A DNA stretch of 64,000 nt, taken from contig NZ_JAGJEI010000001.1 in NCBI RefSeq assembly GCF_018100985.1, forward strand, positions 496,001-560,000, written 5' to 3'. The notes beneath the pieces were generated by a model. It had not been told where the DNA came from and searched no databases. It was given only the letters and a program-made list of their open reading frames with translations. The stretch comes from Pseudoalteromonas sp. MMG007 (lineage in GTDB: Bacteria > Pseudomonadota > Gammaproteobacteria > Enterobacterales > Alteromonadaceae). Shown one piece after another: positions 8,526 through 17,939 of the stretch (the stretch's first letter is position 1; each line of letters opens with the position of its first letter). The position numbers and the translations under genes are program-made.

Positions 8526-10667
8526 TTAGTCTACTTTTGCTAATGGAAAATTAATCTTGAATATTACTCCGTTACCTTGCTGGTTATTTTGCGCGGCTAC
8601 ACTGCCTTTATGGTAATCGCATACCAGCCTTACAATATAAAGGCCAAGTCCTAAATGCGGTTGTTGCTGCATTTGCTGACTTCTTATCGATACCATAGAA
8701 TCAAAAATATGTTCCGTTAACCCTTTTGGTAGTATAGGGCCAATATTGCATATTGATAGTTCAGCTACATTATTGACTTGAGCAAGCTCTACAGTGATGG
8801 CTGTACCTTCTTCGCAAAATTCCAACGCGTTATTAATTAGCTTATCAAGTAGCTGGGCTATAAATTCGGGAGCACCTTGCATAGGTAAAGGGTTTTGGCT
8901 TATATCAAGTTTAAATAATTGCTCAGGATAAGTAAGTTGATAGCCTTGCATGCACCCATTTATGACCTTTTGTAAATCAAAAGGCTCGGGTTCATTACTT
9001 TGAATACTTTGCTCTAGGCGTGTGGCCTCGCTCATGGTGGTAATTATTTTTCCTAAACGCTCAACCCCTTCACTTGCGCGATCTAGGTATTTTTGACTTA
9101 GCTCGTTTTGTGGCAAGCTCTGTAAGTTTTCAAGTGATGAACGTACCACAGCAACCGGTGTGCGTAGCTCGTGAGATAGCCTCGACGACATATTTTCTAA
9201 ATAGTCGGTATACCCACGAAGTCGACTAACAATGTTTGAGAAACTACGAGAAAGATCACCAATTTCATCATTAGCATCGCTGTAATTAATGCTGCCGGTT
9301 ATACGGCCTTGGGCATCAATTGCTTGCTCTGCGGTATCGCGCAATCGCCTAATGCGGCTAGAAATTCGTGAGGCAAAAAAGAACAAGGTTACGGTGCCAA
9401 TAAGCATCACCGCTAAAATAACGTTAAAGAGTTTTTCGAGCGATTTATTACGTAGCGTGCGTACGCCATTTGTGGTTTCCTCAGCAATGACTGCGCCTAT
9501 GACATTATCGTCAATCCAAATAGGGTACGCTGCCGATAAAATAACGGCTTTACTGTCGGGCGTTAAGCGCCAAGACGACGCTGGTTGCCCCTTGAGTGCC
9601 TTAGCTAAATGCGTGCCTTGCATTGATGCCACATCGTGTAGGGTATCTAAAAATTCGTTTTCTGGGCGGGTTAAAATTTTATAATACAGTGGGTGCAAAT
9701 ACGTTTGCTCAAAGCGTTGCCATGCATTTTTAGGCGGCTGATTTTTAAGGCCATCGGCCCATACACCATCGGCATTTTGAATCGTGCCCGATTGCGCTAA
9801 TACGCGATGGTGGTTATCTACTACCCAAATACGGCTACCACTGTGGCCCATACCTTTTAAAATGCGGTTAATTTCAGGAGACGGAACAAGCACTGAGCCT
9901 AGATCGCTAGGGTTATTTAAATTAGAAGTCGACATGGTTTTAGGCGCTGCCAATGCATTTTTACTATCTACATCAACGACGGCAAAACCAAGTTTATTAC
10001 CAAGCATGTCTATAGGAAAGCGCAGCTCTACGTTATAACCTGATTTAGTACTTTCAAAATACCCTTGAATTTTTGTAAACGGTATTTTGGTATTGGCATC
10101 AAACGCATTGACCCAGCCATCTTGGCGCGGCGCAATAATATACGTTTGAAATTGGCCGCCTGGGGTTTTTAAACCAATTTTTAAGTAATCGTTATTGGTA
10201 ATACTTAAGCTGTTTTTAGCGCGATAAATTAATGTGTTATCAGTTACTTTAAATAGCGCATACAAATAATTATCAAACTTACCCACCATGTGCTCAAACG
10301 ATAAATCTCCGGCTTTATGCTCTTTGTCTGCTTTTTGTAAATAGCGTTTGTCGTATTGCCAAAAGAGTGGTTGATAGCTTTGCCAGTCGCTAAGTTTGCC
10401 ATCAAGCTGGATTGGGTTTTTAAGATTATACGCGTATAGATCGCGCCCTTTTACTACTTGGTCTAAAAAGTTAGTTTGCTCGTCAAAGAGTGCGGGGCGC
10501 TCATGCAGCGCAGTAGCAAGTGCACGAGTAGTGCCTACGAGGGTTTTTTCTTGGCCTTGGCGTAAAAACTTTTCCATTTCCCATACGTATTCGTAGCCAA
10601 GCCATGGCAGTAAAAACAAAAAGCACGAAAGTAATATAAATTTACTGCGCAGGCCAAATCGTAGCAT
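8526..10667 (-). CDS. pdsS: Dedicated sortase system sensor histidine kinase
   Basis: A 713-residue membrane kinase of the proteobacterial dedicated sortase system. Order: TM1 about 7-25, a large periplasmic part, TM2 about 415-432, HAMP, HisKA with His499 (LSHELRTPV), and HATPase with GLGLYIV. The first half of the periplasmic part starts with LDGKLSDW (88-95) and continues like a CBM9-type carbohydrate-binding fold. The ATG at 10667 overlaps the regulator stop as TAATG, with GGAG 8 bases upstream; the in-frame GTG at 10682 is less likely. Translation is thus coupled to the response regulator. By family it controls the sortase, target and OmpA-like genes; the ligand is unknown. Confidence 0.88.
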   Translation of the reverse strand: MLRFGLRSKFILLSCFLFLLPWLGYEYVWEMEKFLRQGQEKTLVGTTRALATALHERPALFDEQTNFLDQVVKGRDLYAYNLKNPIQLDGKLSDWQSYQPLFWQYDKRYLQKADKEHKAGDLSFEHMVGKFDNYLYALFKVTDNTLIYRAKNSLSITNNDYLKIGLKTPGGQFQTYIIAPRQDGWVNAFDANTKIPFTKIQGYFESTKSGYNVELRFPIDMLGNKLGFAVVDVDSKNALAAPKTMSTSNLNNPSDLGSVLVPSPEINRILKGMGHSGSRIWVVDNHHRVLAQSGTIQNADGVWADGLKNQPPKNAWQRFEQTYLHPLYYKILTRPENEFLDTLHDVASMQGTHLAKALKGQPASSWRLTPDSKAVILSAAYPIWIDDNVIGAVIAEETTNGVRTLRNKSLEKLFNVILAVMLIGTVTLFFFASRISSRIRRLRDTAEQAIDAQGRITGSINYSDANDEIGDLSRSFSNIVSRLRGYTDYLENMSSRLSHELRTPVAVVRSSLENLQSLPQNELSQKYLDRASEGVERLGKIITTMSEATRLEQSIQSNEPEPFDLQKVINGCMQGYQLTYPEQLFKLDISQNPLPMQGAPEFIAQLLDKLINNALEFCEEGTAITVELAQVNNVAELSICNIGPILPKGLTEHIFDSMVSIRSQQMQQQPHLGLGLYIVRLVCDYHKGSVAAQNNQQGNGVIFKINFPLAKVD

Positions 10668-11356
10668 TAGTGTTGCTCCCACCTGTAGCCCATACCGTAC
10701 ACGGTATCTATGCAGTCAAAGTTGCTATCAAGTGCCATAAACTTTTTGCGAATACGTTTTACATGCGAGGTTATGGTGCTGTCATCTACATAAATTTTTG
10801 CATCGCTCATTAAGTCATTACGGCTTTTAACATGCCCAGGACGCTGTGCGAGTGAGTGCAACATCCAAAACTCGGTGACCGTTAAATCAACTAATTGCTG
10901 TTGCCAAAATACCTGCATACGTTGCGTGTCGAGCACCAGCTGCCCACGCGTTATAAGTGCGTTGGCATCGGCGGGTTGCTCAAGCGCTTCCATTCTTCTA
11001 AATAGCGCGCCAATACGCGCGGCTAAGTGTGCCAAGCTAATATCTTTTGTTAGGTAGTCGTCGGCGCCCATACGCAGGCCACATACTGTGTCTATTTCGC
11101 TATCGCGGGCGGTTAGAAAAATAATAGGCAGTGTTTTAGAAAGCGTACGCAAGGTTTGGCAAAGCAAAAAACCGCCATCTATTTCGTGGCCTAAGCCTAT
11201 ATCAACAATGGCTAAATCGGGTAGGGCATCTTTAAATGCAATCTCAGCGCTCGGGCGATCTGCAAAGCCACTTACTTGGTAACCTTGTGCGCTAAGCATT
11301 TCAATATAGTTTTCGCGGATTGCTTTTTCATCTTCAATGATGGCTATTTTTTTCAT
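10667..11356 (-). CDS. pdsR: Dedicated sortase system response regulator (OmpR type)
   Basis: A 229-residue two-domain regulator: a receiver (IIEDE acidic pair, phospho-acceptor Asp in AIVDIGLG, conserved Lys in LTKDIS) followed by a winged-helix DNA-binding domain (SRNDLMSDAK, TSHVKRIRKKF). The start is the ATG opening MKKIAIIEDE; an ATG three codons upstream (11365) is possible, and longer versions lack the family pattern. It is divergent from the OmpA-like gene. The intergenic DNA carries helically phased TGCCA boxes suited to an OmpR-type regulator. Its stop overlaps the kinase start. Confidence 0.9.
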   Translation of the reverse strand: MKKIAIIEDEKAIRENYIEMLSAQGYQVSGFADRPSAEIAFKDALPDLAIVDIGLGHEIDGGFLLCQTLRTLSKTLPIIFLTARDSEIDTVCGLRMGADDYLTKDISLAHLAARIGALFRRMEALEQPADANALITRGQLVLDTQRMQVFWQQQLVDLTVTEFWMLHSLAQRPGHVKSRNDLMSDAKIYVDDSTITSHVKRIRKKFMALDSNFDCIDTVYGMGYRWEQH

Positions 11357-11429
11357 TCTAATCATTATCCTATCTAACTTATTTTGCACTATATCGAAGT
11401 TTTTAAGCTGTGTACGGTTAAAAAGGCAA

Positions 11430-11490
11430 TTGCCATTTTTTTGCCACAATTGCTCAGCGGTTTGCCATTTTTGCTCCCCTTTGCTGCCAT
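11430..11490. promoter_or_regulatory. Phased TGCCA boxes in the sortase divergent promoter
   Basis: GCCA cores start at 11432, 11443, 11464 and 11486, each preceded by T and the first three by TTG or TTTG. Spacings are 11, 21 and 22 bases, so all face the same side of the helix. This is the usual layout of OmpR-family sites. It lies between pdsR and the OmpA-like gene. Binding by PdsR is inference. Confidence 0.5.
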
Positions 11491-11558
11491 TTGAAGCTGT
11501 TTTAATACACCCATCAAAACAAAACATCACAAATTAAAACAAGTTTAAGAGGACTACC

Positions 11559-12290
11559 ATGAAGAAGACATTAATCGCATTAACGCTAGTCGCCAGTGTT
11601 TGTTCACCTGCATTTGCATCAACCGCTAATACGCCTTCTAAAGAAGCACATAAAGAAACCGCTATTGGTTTGGGTGCGGGCGCTATTATTGGCGGTGTGG
11701 TTGGCGGGCCTATTGGGGCATTTATTGGCGCATTTGCAGGGGGCTTAATTGGCGACTCTAAAGTAGCCGATGACAAAATAGCCCAGCAACAACGAGCAAT
11801 AACAGTAATGCAGGAAAAAACCAGCGATTACATGCACGTACTTAATCATAACAATAGGCTTGAGCAGCAGTTAGATGCGCTGGCTAATCAAAATGAGCAA
11901 TTAACTCAAGCGCAAATAAAAAACCTACTTGCCATGACCGTGCAATTTAAAACGGGTTCAAGTGTTATAGCGCCGCATTTTGCGCAGCAGCTTGACCAAT
12001 TAGTGACACTTTTAAATAACCGGCCACAATTAGCGCTTGATTTAAGTGGGTTTGCTGATCAACGCGGAGACGAGCAAGCCAACTTTATATTGTCTAAAAA
12101 GCGTGTAAATGCAGTGCAAAGCTACCTAATAAAGCACGGCATTAGCCATAAGCGCTTAAGCACGCAAGCATTTGGCGAGCAGCAAACATTAGCTCGTAGC
12201 AACACCGTTGAGGATAACTTTTTTGATAGACGCGTAACGCTTACCACTCGTTCAATAAACCCGGTAAATGGCCAAACGGCGAGTAACTAA
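11559..12290 (+). CDS. pdsO: Sortase-associated OmpA-like protein PdsO
   Basis: A 243-residue exported protein with a signal peptide (FAS cleavage region near residue 20), a glycine-zipper hydrophobic stretch (GAIIGGVVGG and onward, about 38-66), a helical Gln/Asn-rich linker, and a C-terminal OmpA peptidoglycan-binding domain (LSGFADQRGD, KKRVNAVQSYL, FFDRRVTL). It should tie the outer membrane or a membrane-inserted zipper to peptidoglycan. AGGA lies 6 bases before the ATG. It is the first gene of the rightward operon with the sortase target (46-base gap) and sortase. The name follows the family for this locus; its mechanistic role is not established. Confidence 0.87.
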   Translation: MKKTLIALTLVASVCSPAFASTANTPSKEAHKETAIGLGAGAIIGGVVGGPIGAFIGAFAGGLIGDSKVADDKIAQQQRAITVMQEKTSDYMHVLNHNNRLEQQLDALANQNEQLTQAQIKNLLAMTVQFKTGSSVIAPHFAQQLDQLVTLLNNRPQLALDLSGFADQRGDEQANFILSKKRVNAVQSYLIKHGISHKRLSTQAFGEQQTLARSNTVEDNFFDRRVTLTTRSINPVNGQTASN

Positions 12291-12336
12291 ACCAAACCGA
12301 ATTTAAGTAAAGCTAAGCGTTCGATGGAGTGATTTT

Positions 12337-14358
12337 ATGTTGAGTAGCCCAACCAAAATGCTTACTAAAGTAAGCATTTTTATTTTCTTAGTGAGTGTGC
12401 TGTTGGTCAGTTTTAATAGCCATGCACAATCACCCAAGCTTGAACTTTTTGACAGTGGCGGCGCATCTTTAGCGCCAGCCATTATTTTAAAAAGTGACGC
12501 TAACATGACCCTAACAGGCTTAATTAACCATGTGGTAGTTAAGCAAACGTATCAAAACGAAAACCCGTTTGCGGTTAATGCGCGCTACGTTTTTCCGCTG
12601 CCTGATGAAAGTGCCGTGCACGCCATGACGATGCGTATAGGCGAAAGAGTCATTAAAGGTCAAATTGATAAAAAAGTGGAGGCCGAAAAAAAATACCACG
12701 CAGCTAAAAAAGCAGGTAAGCAAGCGGCTCTAGTACGCCAGCAACGCGCTAATATGTTTATTACCAACGTAGCAAATATTGGCCCTGGCGAAAAGGTTGT
12801 TGTTGAGCTTGAGTATCAAGAGATTATTGATTACAGCAGCGGTACATTTGCAATTCGTTTTCCTACGACTATTACGCCACGCTATCACGCAATTAGCGGT
12901 AAAGCAGAGCTTAATGAGCAAAACCAAACTCGTGTAAACACCGCACCAAGCGGCTGGTTAAGCCCTGTTTACAGCGTGCAAAGCGCGGCGCAAAGTCATG
13001 GCGATGCACTTAATAGCAAATTCAGCCTAAATATTGATATTGACGTAGGTTTAGAGCTGGTGGATATAAACTCTAAATTTCATAACGTAGATATTCATAA
13101 CCCTGCATTTGGCCAATATACCGTTGCATTAAATGAGCAAAATGCCATAAACCGCGACTTTGTACTTGAGTTTAAACCGCTGCAAAAAGAAAGCGCTCAA
13201 GCGGCATTTTTTACCCAGCAGTTTGAAAATGGCGACCGATACGGACTTGCTATGCTAATGCCTCCAGCAGATCACTTTACGCAAACGCAGCGCCTTCCTC
13301 GCGAAATGGTATTTGTTGTAGATACGTCAGGCTCTATGCACGGGCAATCTATGGAGCAAGCTAAAAAGGCGCTGTTTTATGCGCTTTCTTTACTCGATAG
13401 CGACGACAGCTTTAACATTATTGGCTTTGATAACGTGGTTACCCCCATGGGCGATAAACCCCTCATTGCCAGCGATTTTAATTTACGCCGCGCTGAGCGC
13501 TTTATTTATAGCCTAGAGGCCGATGGCGGCACCGAAATACAAGGTGCGCTTAATGCAGTGTTAGATGGTAGTAGTTATGAAGGCTTTGTACGCCAAGTCG
13601 TATTTTTAACCGATGGCAGTGTAAGTAACGAGGATGCTTTATTTAAAAACATTCAGCGTAAATTAGGCGATAGCCGTTTATTTACTGTAGGCATTGGCAG
13701 TGCACCTAACAGCTTTTTTATGCGCCGCGCCGCTGATATAGGTAAAGGATCGTTTACGTTTATTGGCAGCACAAATGAGGTGCAACCTAAAATGCAGCAG
13801 TTATTTGATAAGCTCGCCCACCCAGCTATTACTAATTTAGCGCTAAGTGATGAAAGCACTAACAGCTTAGATTTTTGGCCATCGCCCTTACCCGATTTAT
13901 ACTTTGGTGAACCTATTATGGTGGCTATAAAGCTTGATAATACAAGCAATGTGGTACTTACTGGGCAAACCGCACAAGGCCCATTAAGTATTAAATTAAG
14001 CGCACAAAATAGTGCAAATGCAAAAGGGATTGATAAGTTATGGGCTCGTCAAAAAATTAAGTCATTACTTTTATACAATGAGCAACACAAAGTAAAAGAC
14101 GAAGTACAACACCTAGCACTTGCCCATCAATTACTGAGCCCGTTTACTGCTTTTATAGCCATTGAACACACTCAAGTTAAAGAGTCTGCAAAGCAAACTG
14201 CACTGGCTAAAAACGCACCGCCACAGGGCCTGGCTATGCGCTTACCACAAACCGATGGGCAAAGTAGGTTACACATAGTATTTGGCTGTATTTTATTATT
14301 AGGATTTGGCGCGCTTAAAATAAACCGAGGGTTTAAATTTACTAAGGAACATAAATGA
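12337..14358 (+). CDS. Sortase target protein with VIT and vWA domains
   Basis: A 673-residue exported protein. A signal peptide (to about residue 30) is followed by a VIT domain (about 45-175, with YVFPLPD and the EAEKKYHAAKKAG segment), then a von Willebrand A domain with the MIDAS D329-T-S331-G-S333 and FLTDGS. The C-terminus is a sorting signal: LPQTD at 636-640, a hydrophobic segment, and a basic tail (FKFTKEHK). It is the expected single substrate of the sortase encoded next, which starts within its stop (ATGA). LPQTD differs from a plain LPxTG by Asp in place of Gly. GGAG lies 7 bases before the ATG. Metal-dependent adhesion at the cell surface is inferred from the vWA domain. Confidence 0.92.
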   Translation: MLSSPTKMLTKVSIFIFLVSVLLVSFNSHAQSPKLELFDSGGASLAPAIILKSDANMTLTGLINHVVVKQTYQNENPFAVNARYVFPLPDESAVHAMTMRIGERVIKGQIDKKVEAEKKYHAAKKAGKQAALVRQQRANMFITNVANIGPGEKVVVELEYQEIIDYSSGTFAIRFPTTITPRYHAISGKAELNEQNQTRVNTAPSGWLSPVYSVQSAAQSHGDALNSKFSLNIDIDVGLELVDINSKFHNVDIHNPAFGQYTVALNEQNAINRDFVLEFKPLQKESAQAAFFTQQFENGDRYGLAMLMPPADHFTQTQRLPREMVFVVDTSGSMHGQSMEQAKKALFYALSLLDSDDSFNIIGFDNVVTPMGDKPLIASDFNLRRAERFIYSLEADGGTEIQGALNAVLDGSSYEGFVRQVVFLTDGSVSNEDALFKNIQRKLGDSRLFTVGIGSAPNSFFMRRAADIGKGSFTFIGSTNEVQPKMQQLFDKLAHPAITNLALSDESTNSLDFWPSPLPDLYFGEPIMVAIKLDNTSNVVLTGQTAQGPLSIKLSAQNSANAKGIDKLWARQKIKSLLLYNEQHKVKDEVQHLALAHQLLSPFTAFIAIEHTQVKESAKQTALAKNAPPQGLAMRLPQTDGQSRLHIVFGCILLLGFGALKINRGFKFTKEHK

Positions 14359-14990
14359 AAAAGTGGCTAAGCGCAGGCTTACTAATCGCTGGGCTTGGGT
14401 TATTTGGTCACGGCGCTTATATGCAGGCAAAAGCGTGGCTTGCTCAAGTACTAATTGAGCAAGCATGGCAAGAGGCACTTCAATTTCCAAGCGCTAAAGT
14501 AAAGCCCTGGTTTTACGCCGACAGCTTTGTAACTGCACAACTTAATTGGCCTAATCATAACAAAGTACTGACTGTTTTAGCGGGGGCAAGTGGTCGTAAT
14601 TTAGCGTTTGCGCCAAGCCTATTTTTACCTGCAGGGGAGCTTGGCGGAAAAGAATTTGGCAACGAAAAAGGCGCGCTAATAGCAGGGCATAACGACACCC
14701 ATTTTGCATTTTTACAACACACCAAAGTGGGGGAGGCATTTACTTTGCAACTGCAAAGTGGGGTGATTCAAAATTATAAGGTAACGGGGATTGAGGTTAT
14801 TCATCAATCCCAAAACACATTTTTACAAACACCCGGACTGTATTTGCTTACCTGTTACCCTTTTGATTCGCTTACTGCTGGTACTGATTTAAGGCTATTG
14901 GTTTCAGCTGAGTTAATGTCAGATAAAGTAGTATCTGCATTAATATCTTCGCCAGATTCACTAAGGGGAATATCAACCACTAGTTCTTGA
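14355..14990 (+). CDS. Class GN sortase
   Basis: A 211-residue membrane-anchored transpeptidase. An N-terminal TM segment (about 5-22) precedes the sortase barrel with His112 (AGHNDTHF), the catalytic Cys167 in LLTCYPFD, and Arg180 (LRLLV). It should cut the target after the Thr of LPQTD and transfer it to an unknown acceptor amine. It overlaps the target gene by four bases (ATGA), so translation is coupled. From the Cys167 codon to its stop, the gene overlaps the convergent transporter gene by 136 bases. The last 25 or so residues after the barrel (from about 187) are not expected for the family. Confidence 0.9.
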   Translation: MKKWLSAGLLIAGLGLFGHGAYMQAKAWLAQVLIEQAWQEALQFPSAKVKPWFYADSFVTAQLNWPNHNKVLTVLAGASGRNLAFAPSLFLPAGELGGKEFGNEKGALIAGHNDTHFAFLQHTKVGEAFTLQLQSGVIQNYKVTGIEVIHQSQNTFLQTPGLYLLTCYPFDSLTAGTDLRLLVSAELMSDKVVSALISSPDSLRGISTTSS

Positions 14991-15844
14991 TGACGCTGGC
15001 TTATCATTACACCAATAAACACGACAAAGATACTCAGCCATTGCCAAACGTTAAGTACTTCTCCCAAAATAATGGCTGACAAAATAAGCGTAAATATAGG
15101 GATTAAATTAGAATACGCAGCCGCAGTTAATACCGACACTTTACTAATGGCATAGTTATACATGCCGTAGCCGCCAAGGGTGACGCACGAGCCTAAATAT
15201 AAAATACTCATAAGTGCGGTTAAGTCGTGTTGGTTTTCGCTTGGCAGGTCGATAAAAAATAAAAAGGGCGCAAAAAATAAACTACCGCTAATGCCTTGAA
15301 GTGCAATAAGAGTAATGGGGGAGTAACGATTTGCTAAATGTTTAATGCTAACGGTATAAAACGCGGCGCACACCATGGCCATTAATTCTAAAAAATTACC
15401 TAGTAGCGGGTTGGGTGCTTGCTCAGAGTTTGGAGAGAGTAAAGTAAGTAAAATACTGCCGCCAATACATAAGGTAAAACCGATAACAATGGCTTTACTT
15501 ATGTACTCTTTAAGCATAAAAAACGCTAGTAACGCCACAATAATAGGCAAGCACGATACAATAACACCCGCCTGCGAGGCTGAGGTGTACTCCATTGCAT
15601 GGCCTTCAAATAAAAAGTACAAACAAGGCTCAGCAAGCGACATTCCCAGTAAATATTTCCAGTCACCTTTTAAATATTCAAATCGAATAACGTAACGCCA
15701 TAAACAGAGCGATAAAACTAACGTGGTCAGCATGCGCAAAAATATTACTAATGCGGGGTCGTAAATGGCAATAGCATACTTAAGTGCAATAAAAGAGCTG
15801 CCCCATAAAAAGGTGGCAATAATTAAACATAAACTGGCGGGCAT
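14855..15844 (-). CDS. EamA/DMT-family permease
   Basis: An inner-membrane transporter of about 329 residues with ten hydrophobic segments in two EamA repeats (IIATFLWGSSFIALK opens the first; LGGYGMYNYAIS lies in the second). DMT proteins export metabolites or take up small solutes; the substrate cannot be read here. I chose the ATG giving MPASLCLII; in-frame ATG 15886 and TTG 15967 exist, but add a non-typical leader and none has a clear Shine-Dalgarno. The last 45 codons, a polar Ser/Glu/Asp-rich tail after the final membrane helix, lie antisense to the end of the sortase gene. This tail is not usual for the family and may come from loss of an earlier stop. Confidence 0.85.
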   Translation of the reverse strand: MPASLCLIIATFLWGSSFIALKYAIAIYDPALVIFLRMLTTLVLSLCLWRYVIRFEYLKGDWKYLLGMSLAEPCLYFLFEGHAMEYTSASQAGVIVSCLPIIVALLAFFMLKEYISKAIVIGFTLCIGGSILLTLLSPNSEQAPNPLLGNFLELMAMVCAAFYTVSIKHLANRYSPITLIALQGISGSLFFAPFLFFIDLPSENQHDLTALMSILYLGSCVTLGGYGMYNYAISKVSVLTAAAYSNLIPIFTLILSAIILGEVLNVWQWLSIFVVFIGVMISQRHQELVVDIPLSESGEDINADTTLSDINSAETNSLKSVPAVSESKG

Positions 15845-15961
15845 AGCGGGTAATTTAAACAATAAAATATAATGCGATCCTAGCATGAATAATTTTAACT
15901 TGTTCAAAAATACCGAGCTGGTATAAGTTAAATTATCTAAAAATTTTAATAGTAAAAAATA

Positions 15962-17065
15962 ATGCAAAGGGAACAGGTAATAGTTGTAAAGCTAGGTACA
16001 AGTGTACTTACTGGTGGCACCGATAAATTAGACAAAGCACACATGGTTGAACTTGTACGCCAATGTAGCGAGCTAAAAAAACAAGGTTACCAAGTCATTT
16101 TAGTATCAAGCGGTGCTGTCGCTGCTGGGCGCGAGCAACTAATTAAACCCTGTGGCCGAAGCCTCATTGATAAGCAAATGCTAGCAGCGGTAGGGCAAGG
16201 CCAACTTATTCATATTTGGCAAAGCTTATTTGCTTTATATGGCATTAATGTAGGGCAGATGTTACTGACCCGAGCGGATGTAGATGATCGCGCTCGCTAT
16301 TTAAATGCTCGCGATACACTCAATGCATTATTAAATTACGATGTAGTGCCCATTATTAACGAAAACGATGCCGTTGCTACAAGCGAAATAAAAGTGGGCG
16401 ATAACGATAACTTATCGGCCCTTGTAGCCATTTTAGCTAATGCGAAAAAATTATTGCTACTTACCGACCAAGAAGGCTTATTTACCAGCGACCCTCGCAC
16501 CAACGCCGATGCAAAACTAATTGACGAAGTAACCCACATAAACGATGAACTTCGCCAACTTGCTGGTGGCAGTGGTACAAACTTAGGCACCGGCGGTATG
16601 GCTACAAAACTTCAAGCGGCCGATATCGCAAGGCGCGCAGGCGTTGAAGTTATTATTGCCAAAGGCGCTGGCAACAACGTTATTTTAAAATGCATGAGTG
16701 AGCAATTACCCGGTACACGTTTTTTAAAGCTTAGTGCGCCAAAAGATGGCCGAAAAAAATGGCTAATGGCAGGGCCTAAAAGTACAGGCCAAATAGTGAT
16801 TGATGCAGGGGCTATTGCAGCACTTCAAAACAAAGGCGCAAGTTTGCTCTCTAAGGGGGTTACAAATGCGTTTGGCCGCTTTGAGCGCGGCGACTTAATA
16901 GATTTAATTGATACTAACAACCAAGTTATTGCACGTGGCTTAACACGCTTCAGCAGCGTTGAGGTAAATAAAATTAAAGGGGCGCATTCAAATAAAATAG
17001 GCGAGTTACTCGATTACGACACAGGAGCAGAGGTATTACACCGAGATGATTTAGTCTTATTTTAA
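15962..17065 (+). CDS. proB: Glutamate 5-kinase
   Basis: A 367-residue enzyme for the first step of proline synthesis, ATP-dependent phosphorylation of glutamate. An amino-acid kinase domain ([50 protein letters not shown]) is followed by a C-terminal PUA domain (about 275-365). The length is exactly typical. No clear Shine-Dalgarno precedes the ATG at 15962. proA, usually adjacent, is not downstream; instead a decayed GGDEF gene follows, so proA must be elsewhere or the order was rearranged. Confidence 0.95.
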   Translation: MQREQVIVVKLGTSVLTGGTDKLDKAHMVELVRQCSELKKQGYQVILVSSGAVAAGREQLIKPCGRSLIDKQMLAAVGQGQLIHIWQSLFALYGINVGQMLLTRADVDDRARYLNARDTLNALLNYDVVPIINENDAVATSEIKVGDNDNLSALVAILANAKKLLLLTDQEGLFTSDPRTNADAKLIDEVTHINDELRQLAGGSGTNLGTGGMATKLQAADIARRAGVEVIIAKGAGNNVILKCMSEQLPGTRFLKLSAPKDGRKKWLMAGPKSTGQIVIDAGAIAALQNKGASLLSKGVTNAFGRFERGDLIDLIDTNNQVIARGLTRFSSVEVNKIKGAHSNKIGELLDYDTGAEVLHRDDLVLF

Positions 17066-17101
17066 ACCTATTATTGTATGGGGATAAGGTGTTGCTAATA
17101 A

Positions 17102-17883
17102 TTTAGCAAAACTGATAATTTTGTCTTAGCAGTTGAGGTAATAAACAGTTTAGGCATTTTTGATGAAGGCGAATAGTGGTGTAATTAGAAGTTATTTAGC
17201 GGTTTATCATTTTGGCGAAGTAATGGGGTTGAATTAATAGAAACTCAGCATAGACTAAGTGAACGGACAGGCGCGTTGGCTATTCATATTTTAAATATTT
17301 ATGCTAACCAACTTGGGCTTTTGTATGAATCGCGCTTAGACCCATTAACAGAGCTATTAAATAAGCAAACTATCGACAAAAAAGTTATTGAAATAGTCTC
17401 AGTAATAGCTTTTTAAAACCGCGAAGTGAGGTTTCAAATAAGCGCCGATGGTATTTAGCCATTGCCGATATTGATCATTTTAAAAACGTGAATGATAACT
17501 ACGGACATGCAATCGGCTGTGGGGTTATTTTATTAGTGGCAAGGCTTTTAAAAAATAATTATAGATTAGTAGATTGCGTATTTAGATGCGGCGGTGAAGG
17601 GGTTGCCCTATTATTTCACACCAACACTGAGACTGAAGCGCGAGTAGCGCTTAATCGATTACGCTTAAATACTGCAGAGTATTTTTTTCCTCAAATAGTG
17701 CAGCTCACCATTAGTTGTGGCTTTTTAGGGCTGGCAAGTATTGATACGGTTTCAAGCATTGTTAATCAAGCCGATTTAGCGCTATACCACTTTAAAAATA
17801 ATGGCCGCAACAGAGTAATGCCTTACAATGAATTAGGCGTAAATGGTCAACAACAAGTAGATAACAGTATTGAGCTTTTTTGA
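17102..17883 (+). pseudogene. Decayed GGDEF-domain (diguanylate cyclase-like) gene
   Basis: Coding-like sequence continues through several lesions. In one frame from 17102, protein-like sequence is broken by TAG at 17174-17176 and TAG at 17186-17188, resumes (ELIETQHRLSERTG, then YESRLDPLTELLNKQTID) and ends at TAA 17414. The GGDEF domain then continues in another frame from about 17400 (WYLAIADIDHFKNVNDNYGHA to 17883), so there is a one-base shift near 17400. The active-site loop reads GGEGV where GGEEF is expected, so the catalytic motif is also lost. Either a residual short protein from 17488 is made, or nothing is. The parent was probably a GAF-like or other sensor plus GGDEF protein. Confidence 0.85.
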
Positions 17884-17939
17884 TTGTAAATTTGTGCTAA
17901 AATCTGGCTCCTTAAATTGTTGTAGGCAGAGCATAAAAC

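Noticed and set aside
10668..10682. GTG start extending the sortase-system kinase by five residues
   Set aside because: The ATG with TAATG overlap and GGAG at normal spacing is a better start.
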